A model generated the notes under the pieces. It had not been told where the DNA came from. It did no database searches and was given only the letters and a program-made list of their open reading frames with translations. 64,000 nt of DNA from Mesorhabditis belari (Eukaryota; Nematoda; Chromadorea; Rhabditida; Rhabditidae), in NCBI GenBank assembly GCA_958450365.1, contig CAUEEP010000743.1, positions 6,533,501 to 6,597,500 on the forward strand, given 5' to 3'. Position numbers and translations under genes: made by a program. The number at the start of each line of letters is the position of its first letter. Position 1 is the first letter of the stretch. Of this stretch, positions 32,046 through 44,700 are shown piece after piece.

Positions 32046-35000
32046 CTATTCGTTCGCTAAATAGTTCGGTGAAGGGATATCCGAGCTCGCTTTCTTCAGT
32101 TTAGCTCGTTTATTCTAAAAAATTTTGATTTGAATTCGATAAAATTTTTAAGCAAACTAAAGCTGGATTATTGCAGAATTCTATTATTGCAGAATTCTTT
32201 TATTTGAATCTAATTGAATTTGAAATCTTGACAATTTAGCTAAGATTACACGTCAATTCTATTTCGCACTTGTTTTGTCTGTGTTTTCTAAACGATGCTC
32301 CTTTGTCGCAAAAATCGGGGGTGGGACAAATGCGACCTTTTTTTTGCGCACCTGGACATTTGCGCACCTTTTTTTTGCTGAAAAAGACCTCAGGAAAAGT
32401 CGTAGCGCTTCAAAAACGTTTTTCATAGAAGGGAATCGTATGCGTAGATTCCCAATTTCGACAAATCAGACCTCACTGACACGTCAAATTTGGGCTAAAA
32501 GGCAAAAACTGCGGAAAAGCGTTAAGTTGCGTAGTTTTTGCCTTTTAATCCAAATTTGACGTGTCAGCGAGATCTGATTTGTCGAAATTCGGAATCTACG
32601 CATACGATTCCCTTCTATGAAAACATTTTTGAAGCTCTACGATCTTTCCTAAAGCCTTTTCCAGCAAAAAAAGGTGCGCAAATGTCCAGGTGCGCAAAAA
32701 AAAGGTCGCATTTGTCCCACCCCCCAATTTCGCTAAGATTACACGTCAATTCTATTTCGCACTTGTTTTGTCTGTGTTTTCTAAACGATGCTCCTTTGTC
32801 GCAAAAATCTTTCTTTTCTCGCGAGAAGGGATCAGTTGCGTTTTTTATAAAAGATTCCTTTCCTACTTATAATTCTACTTCTAACCGCGTTGTGGATTTC
32901 TTTATTTCTTTATGCTCTTGCATGTATCTCGTTACCTTGCCGCATCTTGCGCGTAATTTATTAGTCTTTGATATCATTGGGATTTGAATAAAAGGTGTTG
33001 CGAACGTATTGTGTATGAAAGAATCGTTTTTGCACAAGGCTTTCTAAAAGATTTCGTGATTCGTGCATAGTTTGCTGAATTGATTGAAGCTATAAGCTTT
33101 GTTGTGTTGTGCTATAAGCTTTGTTGTGTTGGGCTGCCTACGCTGTCACGATTCTCATTCAATCGTAGTTTACCCTAGACATCGGGTAGGAGCCAACCCC
33201 AACTTTGACAATGAAATTTCTATCTGATTTTAGTTGTAAGTAATGCAAGATTTCAAAGGGATTAAAGTTGACAACGATTGAATTCGTTCAAAAAAAGAAA
33301 GAGATTGGTATCTTCTTGAATTCAACCGTCAATTCACAACACTCATTTGCGCATATGTGAGGGTGAGAACAGGCAACAGGTGCCCTTTCTTCTTCCCTTT
33401 CTTCTTCCTCTTCTCCTCCTCTTTTCCCCCCAATTCAATCACTCCTTATGTATCCCTTTCTTTTTTTATATCTTCACCCTCATCACATCGACCTTTTCCC
33501 CCGATTCTCTTTTTCTCTTTGGCGATTCCGCGAAGGTGAGAAACCCCATAAAATCCCTCTTCTCTTTTTTTTTTTCCTGATACATGTAAACGATTTTGCC
33601 GCTAGTTTTAAGATTTAATCAAATTTTCTTAAACCAGTATTCAAATTTTTCGATATCAAGTAGATTTTAGAAAAAAACCAGTCATATGACACGGGAAATG
33701 CTCGTTGAAAACGGGAGAACGCATAGGAAAAGAGACGATTTGGAAAAAAGATTATATTTTGGATAGAGGAAAACGTTCGTTTCGCGCCACAAACCGTTTA
33801 GACACGAGTAATTTGGAGAAAAGGGAAAGGAACCCCATAAATCGGTACAGTAAACCTTCGAGACGAGACACTAGACTGATCAGTGTTTGGACTAAGCAAA
33901 AGTAGGCGGTAAGAAGATACATTTGTTGTCATTGGTCTAAGAGACAAGTGAGATTGCAAGTAAAAGTACTGTAAGACGATTGAGACAATTGTAAAAGTAC
34001 TGTAAGACAGGCTTACTAACTATTGAGTCGATGGGTATGATGTCGCTATTTTTCCGATTATTCCGTAAGCTCATTAAAAAAACGGAAGTGGAAGCTGTTG
34101 CGTGAAAGTGAAGAATACTTTTCCAAAAACAATGGAACCGGGCTTCCTCACTTTCTGTTATTTCGAAATTTTGGTAACTTTTCCTGTGACTATTGATAAT
34201 TTGCCACCTTTAAATGTTTATGTGGACGGATAAGCTCCATTACGAACACGTGCAAACTGATTTGCTAAATTCCGTTCTGGGATAGACCATCCATCAGTCC
34301 AGCTAGATAATGCCAAGTTGCTCGAAATTTTCCTAACCAACAAAAAGATTTCTCCCGGCGAAATAGCAGAAGAGTTATTAGTTGATCATACAAAAATACT
34401 CGAAAATTGCATAGACTTGGGTTTAAATCGAAATTAGGAACATAGATTCTATATGATTTAACAGACAAACCAGAAATTTCAACGCGTTTCAATCAATGCT
34501 GCGCATCTTTCTCGATACGAGCGCAAATCGTTTTTACTCCGTATTGTGACAAGTGATAAAAATGGATTCTAACTGTCAAGGAGTGTCAACTTTCAATGGA
34601 TTTTTGAGGGGGGAAAGCACGAACACGACGTTATGCCAAATGTGCATGAGAAGAAGTTTACGCTCTCGGTGTTCTGAGATTTGGAAGAGCCTATCTACTA
34701 GGAACTTTTGGATAGCAAGACCACACTTTACTAAATCAAATACTCCGAACAACTTAACAAGTTGGCCAAATCTTTGCTAGAGAAAGAAAAATCATCCATC
34801 AACATAATAATGCTAGGCCACAATGTTTCGGAGATGAGTTCTCGTCCTAAGCTAAACTCACTTGGATGAGAGGTGACCCATACAGCCCTGATCTTGCACC
34901 TTCTGATTACTACTTATTCCGAGCGATTAGCGAGAGATATTGATATCGATATTGATACGTTCATGTGCAATGTATGTTTAGGTAAATTTTTAGCGAGGAT

Positions 35001-36512
35001 ATCTGAAGTTCAACATAACTATAGTCATAGATTTGTTTAGTGATAGACTGTACTTAGTAATGGTGAATCGAAAGTGGTTGAAAAGTTCAAAGAGTGAGAT
35101 TAAATAAATCACCGATTCGGGCGTTTCGCGGTGAGGGTTTTGTTTTCTGGAGGAGAAAGAGAGGGGGAAATTCGCCACGATTTCGATCACCGCCAAATTG
35201 AGCGAGTCAAGCGGCACAATTGTGTGTGTAATCGTCGACTAAGATCTCCCCCATCTCAATGAAATTCCTTTTTCGAGAAAAATTTTCACTAATCATGGGC
35301 TTTGTGAGAGGATTCTTAAAAAAATTAAAAAAAAAGATTTCACCTGAAACCAGATCTTGATTTGCGATTCGTTGAGGCCAAGCTCGTGCGCTAGCTCTTG
35401 CCGTTTCTTTTCAGTCAAGTACCTACAATAGTTTCGTTTTCAAATGCAATCTTTATTTACCGATTATCGATGAATTGTTGTCTGAGTCGTTGCAATTGTT
35501 GTGGAGTGAAAGCTGTCCTCGGTCTTCTTTCTTCTTCCGATGGTGACTCTCGTTTACGCGGTCGTCTCGTTCGAGGGCCTTAACTCATTCTTAACTAACT
35601 CTTAACTCATCTTTGTTCAAACAATTCTTTTGTCTCTTGTTTTCATTATCCACTCAGCTAATCTTTTCATTCAAAAGAGGCATAGCTGTCAGTGTGACAG
35701 TCTGCCAGTGTAAATTAAAATTTCGGAGAGAAATCATTGTGTTGTGTCGAGATTGTAATTCGTCGTCAACACCCAAAAAGAATGGAAAGAATGAGTGAAA
35801 AAGAGATCGTATGTAGATAAGTTTCTCCCTTAGCTCTACGTCTTTTTCTCCTTTCAATTTCCCCTACCGCACTTGAGCCCTCGATTGGATTTTGCTTGAA
35901 TTGCGGATTGAAAATTCAGTAAGAATTTCGTTGTTCAAGAAATTCAGTAAGAATTCAGTAAGATTCTACAATGCTTCTATGCTTCTACAATGCTTCTATG
36001 CTTCTACAATGCTACTATGCTTCTACAATGCTTCTATGCTTCTACCAACCAGCAGAGGGTCGATCCGAATAACGAGTGCAAAAGATCCAAGCTGGGAAGA
36101 GATTACGGGGATCGGAAGCAATTTGGAAAGGGAAACTCGTTGAATTGGATGAACTTGGTCGGCCAACTAAACTCAAATCTTTTATAAAATGAATTCCACA
36201 TTCAATTTCACTATAATCCACTCACCAAGATCTGAACATGGAAAAAAATTGAGAGCCGGATTCGGTGAAGGTTGGGAAGAGGGTGAAGGCGCAAGGATTT
36301 GTTCGATTGAGAATGACAACCGATTGGGTCTCTCTGTAATTTCCGCGAATGATAATCGTCAGTACGATTCGATAACTATTTTAAAACACTATGTATTACA
36401 GTATGACTCTTGTAGACCATAGTATGACTTTTTCAAACTCACCAGATTGACCTCGTGATTGGGTGTTTGGGCTACAGCCCGGCGACGAGAAATCCGATTC
36501 GCCTTCGCTCAT
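32046..36512 (-). CDS. ceh-16: Engrailed-type homeodomain transcription factor
   Basis: Five in-phase exons from ATG 36512: 36512-36443, 36333-36226, 35578-35461, 35422-35344, 32114-32046 (TAG); 147 residues. Residues 30-38 carry an eh1-type repressor motif, SFSIEQILA, the Groucho-binding hallmark of engrailed proteins. The homeodomain (about 77-136) reads [53 protein letters not shown], closely matching engrailed ([21 protein letters not shown]). The engrailed family controls segment, neuron and epidermal (seam-cell) fates as a nuclear repressor. Intron 4, 3,229 bp, splits the homeobox between Q50 and N51 and carries a MITE with duplicated flanks and a mariner relic. Intron 3 is only 38 nt. 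Confidence 0.9.
32233..32809. mobile_element. Palindromic element flanked by an 84-bp direct repeat
   Basis: The element at 32317-32725 has long arms starting GGGGGTGGGACAAATGCGAC and ending in the complement. The paired interior includes acacgtcaaattt...aaatttgacgtg-type blocks. It is bounded precisely by direct repeats at 32233-32316 and 32726-32809, which differ at one base. A relative at 46961-47420 has only an 8-bp flanking duplication. It lies in engrailed intron 4. Confidence 0.85.
34270..34960 (+). pseudogene. Decayed mariner-family transposase relic
   Basis: Broken frames of a mariner transposase can be followed in order: a helix-turn-helix-like part ([20 protein letters not shown]), then [10 protein letters not shown] (family VTGDEKW region), [19 protein letters not shown] (family HDNARPH, with the catalytic Asp replaced by Asn), and [14 protein letters not shown], which is perfectly kept. 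Stops and frame changes separate them, so it is inactive. It lies antisense within engrailed intron 4. Terminal repeats were not identified. Confidence 0.8.
35960..36045 (+). repeat. 19-bp tandem repeat (caatgcttctatgcttcta), about 4 units
   Basis: Head-to-tail units with single-base changes, in intron 2 of the engrailed-type gene. Confidence 0.9.
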
Positions 36513-38509
36513 CAGCAATTAGACATAAGCTGGAAAAGAAATGATTTGAGGTGGATTAAAAAAGAAATAATTGAGAAGGGAAATGTGTTTATTGAGCTAA
36601 TTGAGCTAATGCGTGAAAGTGGATGAAGAGGGAAGAGTGGGAGGGATGAAGGATGAAGAGGGAAGAGTGACTCCGCCCAGTTGCCTTCCCACCTTTCCTT
36701 TCTCCATCCAATCAGCACTCATTGACTAAATGCGTTTTCATTCACGACAATACGGCCCACATAATAGCTGTATTAATAGCTGTATTAATAGCTATTAAAT
36801 AGCTGTATTAATAACGATTTTTTTGTGTCTTTCTTGGATTTTGGATTGGATTTTGGATTTTTGTAGTTAGCTATCATAGTTATATCATTTTTACAAAAAA
36901 AAAAGCTTTTAAACAATGCAACACTGCAACTATAAGCTCAAATTTTAGCAATTTCATTTTCCCCACATAAGAATTGATTGTCAAAAGGATACGAAATCCG
37001 ACGAAATGTTCAAATAGAAAAATGGGCCCTGTTATCGGCATTTCTGTGACCAGGAAAAGGGTAAACGAGATTCGGTGAAGGGGTAATGTCGTCGCCTCTA
37101 ATATATCCGTTTTCACCCATCCATCCGAGCCGCCTAATTGCATCAAAGTGACTGCCAATTCAAGGGGCACAACCGATTACCCTTTTGCTTTTCGAGGCGA
37201 CATAAGAAAGGGGGATTAACCTCTTTAAAAGGCACATAGAAACCTTTTCCTCTCTTTTTTTTCCCATTCGTTCCGTTTATTTTAAATGAATGATGTTTTA
37301 TGAACATCATTTATATATATGCTTTATTCAGTTGAATAGCGACAAAACAAGATCACAATAATTACCCGGGACACCACTCAAAACACACCCAAAAGATAAA
37401 TAGATACCTCAAGAAAGAATTCATTTAAAAAAAAAACTTCATAAAACTTCAAAGAAACCAAAAGATTCTTTAATTGTCAAGTGATTAACAAGGAGAGAAA
37501 CCAAATCATTTATAATTTCTGTTACAAACTAAATTAAGCTCTGAAAGTCAAAAAGAGAAAAATTTCAGAATTAAATGCAAATTGAAAACGATTACTCAAA
37601 AGGAAACAGATTGAAGTGAATGAAATGAATGGAATGAATAAAATGAATGAAGGGTTCTCAAGGATTGGGTCTTCCGTAAAAGGGAGGGGTGAAAAGAAGT
37701 CTTTAGATGAAAAGCGGTATCTTTAGATGAGCGAAGAGGTTTGGTCTCTTATCAAGTCTTGGATCATCTAATGAGTATAGCACTACTAATTATATGGGAG
37801 AAGAGGGTGTCGAGAAGTGCCGCCTGTTGAGAAAAGTCATTTCTTTTTGGGAGGGGTAAAGAGAGGATGAACACTGATCTCGTTTAGATATCCACATATC
37901 CAACACCATTAACATGTTGAATAGTAAAGGAAAGGTAAAAAGAATACGAATGTTTTACATGTTTTTGTGCATAAAAAGTGTAAGTGTGGCGAATAGGCAT
38001 TTGGTGATTTTTATTACTTGCAATAGATAAAAGAGCTACACAAATTTACGTAGAAAAATCATCACAAGCGTTTACTTTTTTCAAACGCAGATCGATCGAA
38101 TAACAACTACGCCTGTAAATGGTGAGTGCGATGATGATCGAGACATATGATTGAATGAACCGTTATGGATGAGGAGACCCGAGAAATCTCTCGCTTTTCT
38201 GAGATCGTTGCCGATTAGATGCATGTAATCATTCAATCCATCCCCTTAATCATATTCCTTACAAGGTCACTAGGCTTGTGAGATCGATGCGGATAATTTG
38301 TTGGAGTTATTCCATGTTTTTTTGAATACCTGCGGTTTTTTGTTTTGCATCTTTCTTTATGAGTTAGTATTTATTTTACACCCGAGACTTATGAGATCTT
38401 TTTAAAAAACAAATAGCTCAGATCAAGCGAATAATAGGATACAACTTAAAACACAATATCATAAACGATGAGGTCAATTATAATTTAAAGTATAACAAGG
38501 ATATCGATA
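36513..38509. other. Divergent/5' region of the engrailed-type gene, no gene seen
   Basis: About 2 kb upstream of the engrailed-type start and downstream of ORC4. No coding sequence recognised. It contains small duplications (gctgtattaata at 36765-36810; ggaagagtg gatgaagag units near 36620-36670). Probably holds engrailed promoter elements and the ORC4 3' end. Confidence 0.5.
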
Positions 38510-40336
38510 TCAATTAGTTGGTTGACCTTCTGCCCATTTTTTGATATCCGTTGGGATGTCACATGCTTCAAGCTCTTTTTCTAGTGCACTGGGACAGCAA
38601 CTCAATGTGGCACGTCTAAAATATAGAATCTGTGTCTGATGATTTTCTTACTTCTACACTCTCCAATATTTATTCTTTTAGAAATAGGCCAAAATTCAAA
38701 TGACTGACTTGTATTCTAGATTCGTACAACCCCTTTCTGCCGTGACATCAATGATTCTTAGCTCGCATAGTTGATCCAATTCCTAAAAGTTCAGAGTAAC
38801 AAAATTCACATTTTTTTTACTTTATATAATTCAACGTCATTTGTCACTGATAGCCGGTCGTTGCTCGCCGCTTTACACATTTGTTTATAATCTAAAGGAA
38901 AAAAATAAATGCATACAACACTACCATCAACATTGATTTTACATACCTGTAATGATACGCCAATAACTAATTCGCCCATCGTCCATTTGATAGCGTGCCC
39001 GACGAAGTATGCATAATATCAAAGCATGAGTTCGTGTTGACAAAGCTAAAATGAATTGCTACACATAAAATTTTTTGGGCGACAATAATCAGATAAACCA
39101 ATCCATCGTTGATAAACAAAACTAACCAAGGATATTTGGGAGTAGTCGGGAATTAATTTCCAGAGAAAATTTGATGGCGTTATCCAAAAAGTCTGCCTGT
39201 TGCTGTACATTCAAATCCGGGTTCGATAAAATGTTTTCGACCCAAATCGAAAGAATACTTTTTAGCCGGATCACAGAAGGATCTATCTAAATTAAAATTA
39301 TGCCAAAATCAATTGAAAACATTTACCTGAAATAAACCTTTGAACAATGCCTTTATATTTTTATCCGATAAGACCTTCTCCATTTTCCAAGATTTCCTTT
39401 TTAGTAGTGGTCCCAGCAACTAAAGCCCGAACAGGTTAATACTAACTGTTAAACTCTACCTCGCCACAGCTCCTAAAATAAACATCGAAATTTGTCATGC
39501 TGCCAAATTGCATTTTCTTTGAAGAGATTCGAGAGCGTATTCTTTTTTCTAACGACATAACAAAATCCTAAAAACAACTTGTAGAAACATAGTTAATGAT
39601 TCTTAACTAACATATAAGGTAAACACATCACCATACCTGTCGATTAACTATTAACAGCACAAGCCAAGGCTGTGTTCGAGTTGCATTGAGCAATCTGTAA
39701 AGAAGCGCTTGCTTTGAACGAGCAACCAACTCATCTACTCCTAAAGGGAAAAAAAATACAAATAGAGAAATTATAAACCTCTCACGACAATAATCGTCTT
39801 CTCGACATTTTTGTTTATTGCCGACTTTGTTTTTGCTGTCTAAAACCAAATATTATTTCCAGTTTCATTTTTCTCCAAGTCTCAATTTCGCATAACTTAC
39901 TCGGCCTTTCGATTTTCGACCTACGGGGCTGTTCTCTTCATCCTCACTGGCCTGGCTGTCCAGGAAGTTATTTAATTTCCTCGCCTCAGCACCCATTAAC
40001 CAAACATCCATCACAACAACCTTTTTGTTTCCAGGCGTCTTATTGAGAGCCTAAAATAATTGATCTATTTCATCAAAATTACATAAAAAATAAAATAAAA
40101 TCCAGCCCACTTTTTCAATCGCCGTGGAGCGACCACTCTGTCGTGGGCCGGCTATAACTATCGATTCACCCTGTCCATCTTTCAGAAATCTGGCAAAAAG
40201 TTGCTCTAGGCGACTAAACATCCTAATTAAAAAACTTCAAAAATACGAAGCACCTGATATTTTCATCTAGTCCCACCAATTTGGAGTCAATGTGTGATGT
40301 AACCTCATTGAGTAGTCTATCCGCGTCGTCCAGCAT
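38510..40336 (-). CDS. orc-4: Origin recognition complex subunit 4
   Basis: Multi-exon minus-strand gene from ATG 40336 (MLDDADRLLNEVTSHIDSKL) to TGA 38510-38512. ORC4 is an AAA+ subunit of the complex that marks replication origins and loads MCM helicase in the nucleus. Family marks in order: RFLKDGQGESIVIAGPRQSG at the Walker A, KKVVVMDVWLM at the Walker B strand, LLYRLLNATRTQPWLVLLIV, SLEKRIRSRISSKK (arginine-finger/sensor region SRF-like), and the C-terminus CDIPTDIKKWAEGQ matching human CPTDVRQWA. The P-loop reads GPRQSGRS, with Arg in place of the invariant Lys. The start sits one base behind an acceptor-like tatag, consistent with trans-splicing. Confidence 0.87.
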
Positions 40337-41731
40337 CCTATAATCGTAAAACCAATGCAATGCAATTTAAAATCACCAGAGAAGTCAATAAGCTTTTGCC
40401 GAATGTAACTTGTATTTAGTCATTGCTCACTTTTATAATGATTTATTCTTGGCTAAACAATTTACAGATTTAAAAAAATATGAAACAGGGTCCAAGTAAT
40501 TGGTTTTAAAGACAATCGAAACACCTACTTGGGTGCCTTAGACAAAGCAGACAAAAATACCAACATTTTAAGAAGCACGAAAGTAAGTCGAAAAGACTTC
40601 AAGGGATTTACATTTACGTAAGCTTACCCTAGATATATATCAAAGGCCACTTAAAACGGGCTTATCACCTACAAAACTGCAAGGACTAAATTTAGAAGGT
40701 GAAAAAAAGTAAGAGCAGAGACGCACAGCGCTCAAACATTTTTTAAAAACCCAAAATGGTTAAAGTAGAAAAATCTAGACGAAACTAATGAAAACAAAGA
40801 GAATTTTAAAGGGAACCTTTACAAAACAAAAAACAATGAGGCCATTTGATAAAACCATAAGTGAACTAAAGTCAAGGATTGTGTACATGTGATGACAATC
40901 AACACGATCAAAACATCGCATCTTGAGCAAGGCAAATTTGGATATTTATATTGGCGAAACACTGGCAAACTTACAAAATAAATAGTCCAAAGTGACTAAA
41001 AATCAATTTACAGAAGTCATGAAAAAGCTGGCTCCCATGAATGTAACTATAAGTCTCATTTTGCCACGATGAACCAGCATTTTTCAATCTAAACAAATAA
41101 AATCCTGCGTTTCAAAGTGGCTGTAAAAACACGAACCACTAGAAAATGCTTTAGGGAGCTCACTTAAAACAAGGGTAAAAAAAAGTAACCCGCAATCAAA
41201 TACGCGTGAACCGGAGAGATCGCAGACCGAATAGAAGGTTGTAAAAACTATACAAACAACAAGGGAAATGGGAATCAAAGGGGAGAAATGATAAGCGATC
41301 AAAAATGGAGGACCATCATAAACTTTAAACAGTCTGTTATAGCATGACTATCGTCGCCCATTTTTCACCGCAAAAGAAAAAACAAAAATTTGTGCAAAAA
41401 ACACAAATACCAATCACAAAATGATTTAAAAGCTAAAAAGACACTCGTATATTTGAATTGGCGCATCAGCAATAAATCTTCTTAGCGAAGTCAAGTGTGC
41501 AAAACATAAAGTGAAATAATAAGGAAGTCCTTGCAAATGCTATAACTTATGTAAAACGGGGGAATGGCAACTAAAATCATCTCCAAAAATTCATAAACGA
41601 GTCTAATGACTCAAGAAATTGAAAGAGGAAATTATAAAAAGAAAAATTAAAATGTTACAAATCACAATGAGCATCGGAGCAAGACTAAAACTAAGAACTT
41701 TTCACAGAGGTTTCACACTAACTACAATGAG
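40337..41731. other. Intergenic spacer / 3' UTR region
   Basis: AT-rich 1.4 kb between the ORC4 start and the NHL-protein stop on the same strand. No coding sequence or element recognised. Part is probably a long 3' UTR of the upstream NHL gene. Confidence 0.5.
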
Positions 41732-44700
41732 TTAGCGCACAAAAAGAGGCTTGAAAACAAAAAGCGTGTGAGCTTGTTTTGACAGACAAACAATATGTCC
41801 AGAAGCAGCGACTCGCAATTGGGTGCAACGCGACATCTAAAAAAAACCGGTCAATTCAACTGTTAGCTACAAAGATTTCACCTTGAATTCTTGATGTGTA
41901 AATGATTGTGGATGTTTTCCAGTTACATCTTCAGCGGGGAATACGACGATATGCATATGGTTTCCATGAGTATCAGCAACAAGCACATCACCATTCTAAA
42001 AAAATTAATAACATTTCTTTAGTTGCAAAATATACCTTGCTAACATCGATCCCAATTGGATAAGGTGTAATAGCTGGTTCTCCAAGACGACGAATGTAAG
42101 TACCCTCGGTTGAGAAAATGTGAACACAGTGGTTTCGGAAGTCGGTAATATATACATTCTTGTCAAACATGGCAACATCAGTAGCCTAAAAAATGTTATT
42201 ATAGGCTAAAATAACCAAGTGAACCTCTCCCATGCGTGGGGCTGTATCAAACCAATGGATCACACGTGGGATTGCTGCGCTGATATCCAATGAATAAACC
42301 AGTCCACCGTGATCAACGAGAACCAGATGCCCAGCCAAAGTACCACAGGCAGCTTGAACATCAAGCCCGACTTTACCAATTTGAGCTAAAATTGTAATTA
42401 GAACTGGTGCATGCGCTTTACGCTTACTTAGATCCACACGCCTGACAAATTCACCAGCAGTATTAAAAATCTGGCATCTTGACTTTGTATCTATTGATTT
42501 ATCAAGGACAGCATATCTAAATTCAAATTAAAACTTTTCTCAAAGCCAACTAACCGCATGCCTTCAGGAAGCTTCAAGGCAACGACTTTGCGTGGATAAC
42601 AAAGACAACCATCCTCCTAAAAAGAATAGACTCAATAGCATTTAAGCCCAAAGTTTCAAGTTCGTTAAAACTTCAACATATGATACTAGCTAAAAAGGCT
42701 TACCTGACCCGGTTTTCCAAAGAACCACGGAACTGGAGGCCCGCAAACAATGATCCTGTGATTGTTTGTATCAGCAATTAAGATGTCATCGTTATCTGCC
42801 AAACAGAAGCCACCAGGAGTATTCAACTCGCGGATACTGTTGCCAGCGACACCTAAAATTTAAAAAATGGTGATCAGCTATTTTAAAACCTACTAGTTCT
42901 ATTAAACCGTACGTTTTTCAAACAAGGCAGAACAAACCTGCTCCAAAAACAGAATGCATCTTCAACTCTGACGCTGGGAACTGGTGGTTTCCATTGCTCT
43001 TTTGGCCGTTTGAAAACAAACTTTCAACCGACTGAGGGCGCACGTTAGCTTGCGAGGATTGCGAAGAAACGCTATCCAACGACATGCCGCTGACATTTAA
43101 TGTTCCGATAGGATCCATTGCTGGATGACCTCTCAAACGACTTTGTGTAGCAGCATGTTGCATCTGAAAGAAATATTGTTAGTTAGAATCCCTAATACCA
43201 ACTAATCATAAAAATATACTCACCAAAAGTTGATTGTGCTGACTATTCAACGCCCCAATTCCGCCTACAGAGACGTTGCTTTGCTGCAAAAGTAGAGCGG
43301 CTTTGAGTTGTTGTAATTGCTAAATAACTGCACTGTTAAAAACAGAACAACTGAAACACCTGTAATTGAGTAGAATTCATCGATGAAGAATTAGCAGAAG
43401 AAAAAAGCCCCGGATTACCAGCAGCACTAGCATTCAAAAACATTGCTGCTGCAGCTGCCGCAGAACCACCTGGAGTCGTAACTTGCCCTTGTGTTGGAGT
43501 AGCGACATTGGATTGATTCCACTAAATTAAAAAATGTTAAAATATTGAAGAAGTTAAGCGTTACCTGATAACTATTGTACATTGATGCAGCTGGAGAATT
43601 CATGGCTAGCATTCCAGAGCTCAACATGTTCGAATTGGACGCTGATGATTTCAATGAATCAGCAAACTCTTTCGGGGGTGATGGCGACGGCAAATCTGGT
43701 GGATTGGATGGAGGCCAAATATTTGCGTAGTCACGAGTAGTGGAGAGACCACTGCTAGCGACAGTCTAAATAAAAACACCCTTACTTATATCATTTTGTC
43801 TAAATGGTTTATGAAATGAAAAGCACCTTTCGTCGTTCCATGCCAATAGCACCAGGTCCTGCTCGTTCTTTCGTTCCACTCAAGTCAATTGTGTTTTGAG
43901 TCATCAAACCGGCTCTACTTACTGGGCGAGTGGCTTTCATAACAGGAGCATCTAACAAAATTTAAAAAATTGATGCATATTTCGAAATTACCACGCCATG
44001 CATCTCGAGCGGCATCAACCATAGTTTCTTCAGAAACACTTTTGACGGGGTCCGGCAATGGTTGTGTTCGGTTGACACTTCGCACTAAAAAAAGGATGTA
44101 ACAAAGTAATAAAACTATATTTCAATTAAAAAAAATAATTGGCTCTGTATGAAAATAAGAGATTTTAAAATCCCCCCTTTTCTTCGTCAGAGTATAGAAA
44201 TATGGGATTGGTACATGATCTCCCTGGCGCAGTGTGCTTGAGATTAGTCAAAGATTGAGATTAGGCGGAGGGGGACTTATGTAGGTCCAGGGTGGGGGGA
44301 AACGCACCTCGTCTGACATACGCTATTACTGCGATCTCAGCAGCCAGTCTTAAGATAGCCTGTGCCCGGTCAGTACTCTGAGTGTGCAAAACGGTAGCCT
44401 AGATAAATAGCGTGTAAATAAAGAAAGAAGGAACCAAAGAGCAATTTTAAAACCCCTCATTTTTTATAATCCCCTATTTTCATACAGAACCAAATAACTG
44501 ACAGCTGACGGATCCACAAGCGTTTGATAAATGTAGTTCGATTTCTCGCTTTGACGGTAGGCCGTACTCCAATTCAAATTGCGAGTTTAATGCTGGCATC
44601 GTGTGCTTGAGATTAGTCAGTTGTTGAAGGATCTAAAAACAAAATTTATAGATAGCAGGACAAAAGTAATATTTGCTACATCGCGACTCTTACCTTACGA

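Noticed and set aside
32275..32987. Long overlapping ORFs (94 and 149 codons) on the plus strand
   Set aside because: They lie in the palindromic element and its duplicated flanks; the two share sequence only because of the repeats, and neither has splice or family support.
33705..33905. 66-codon plus-strand ORF upstream of the mariner relic
   Set aside because: K/R/N-rich without similarity; may be part of the old transposon but cannot be supported.
41084..41302. 72-codon ORF in the ORC4/NHL spacer
   Set aside because: Isolated, with no splice partners; the region is likely 3' UTR or spacer.
44220..44400. Possible snRNA/snoRNA in the NHL-gene intron
   Set aside because: GC-richer and structured, but no match to U1, U2, U4, U5 or box C/D or H/ACA marks that I could confirm; it sits inside a terminal-repeat element.
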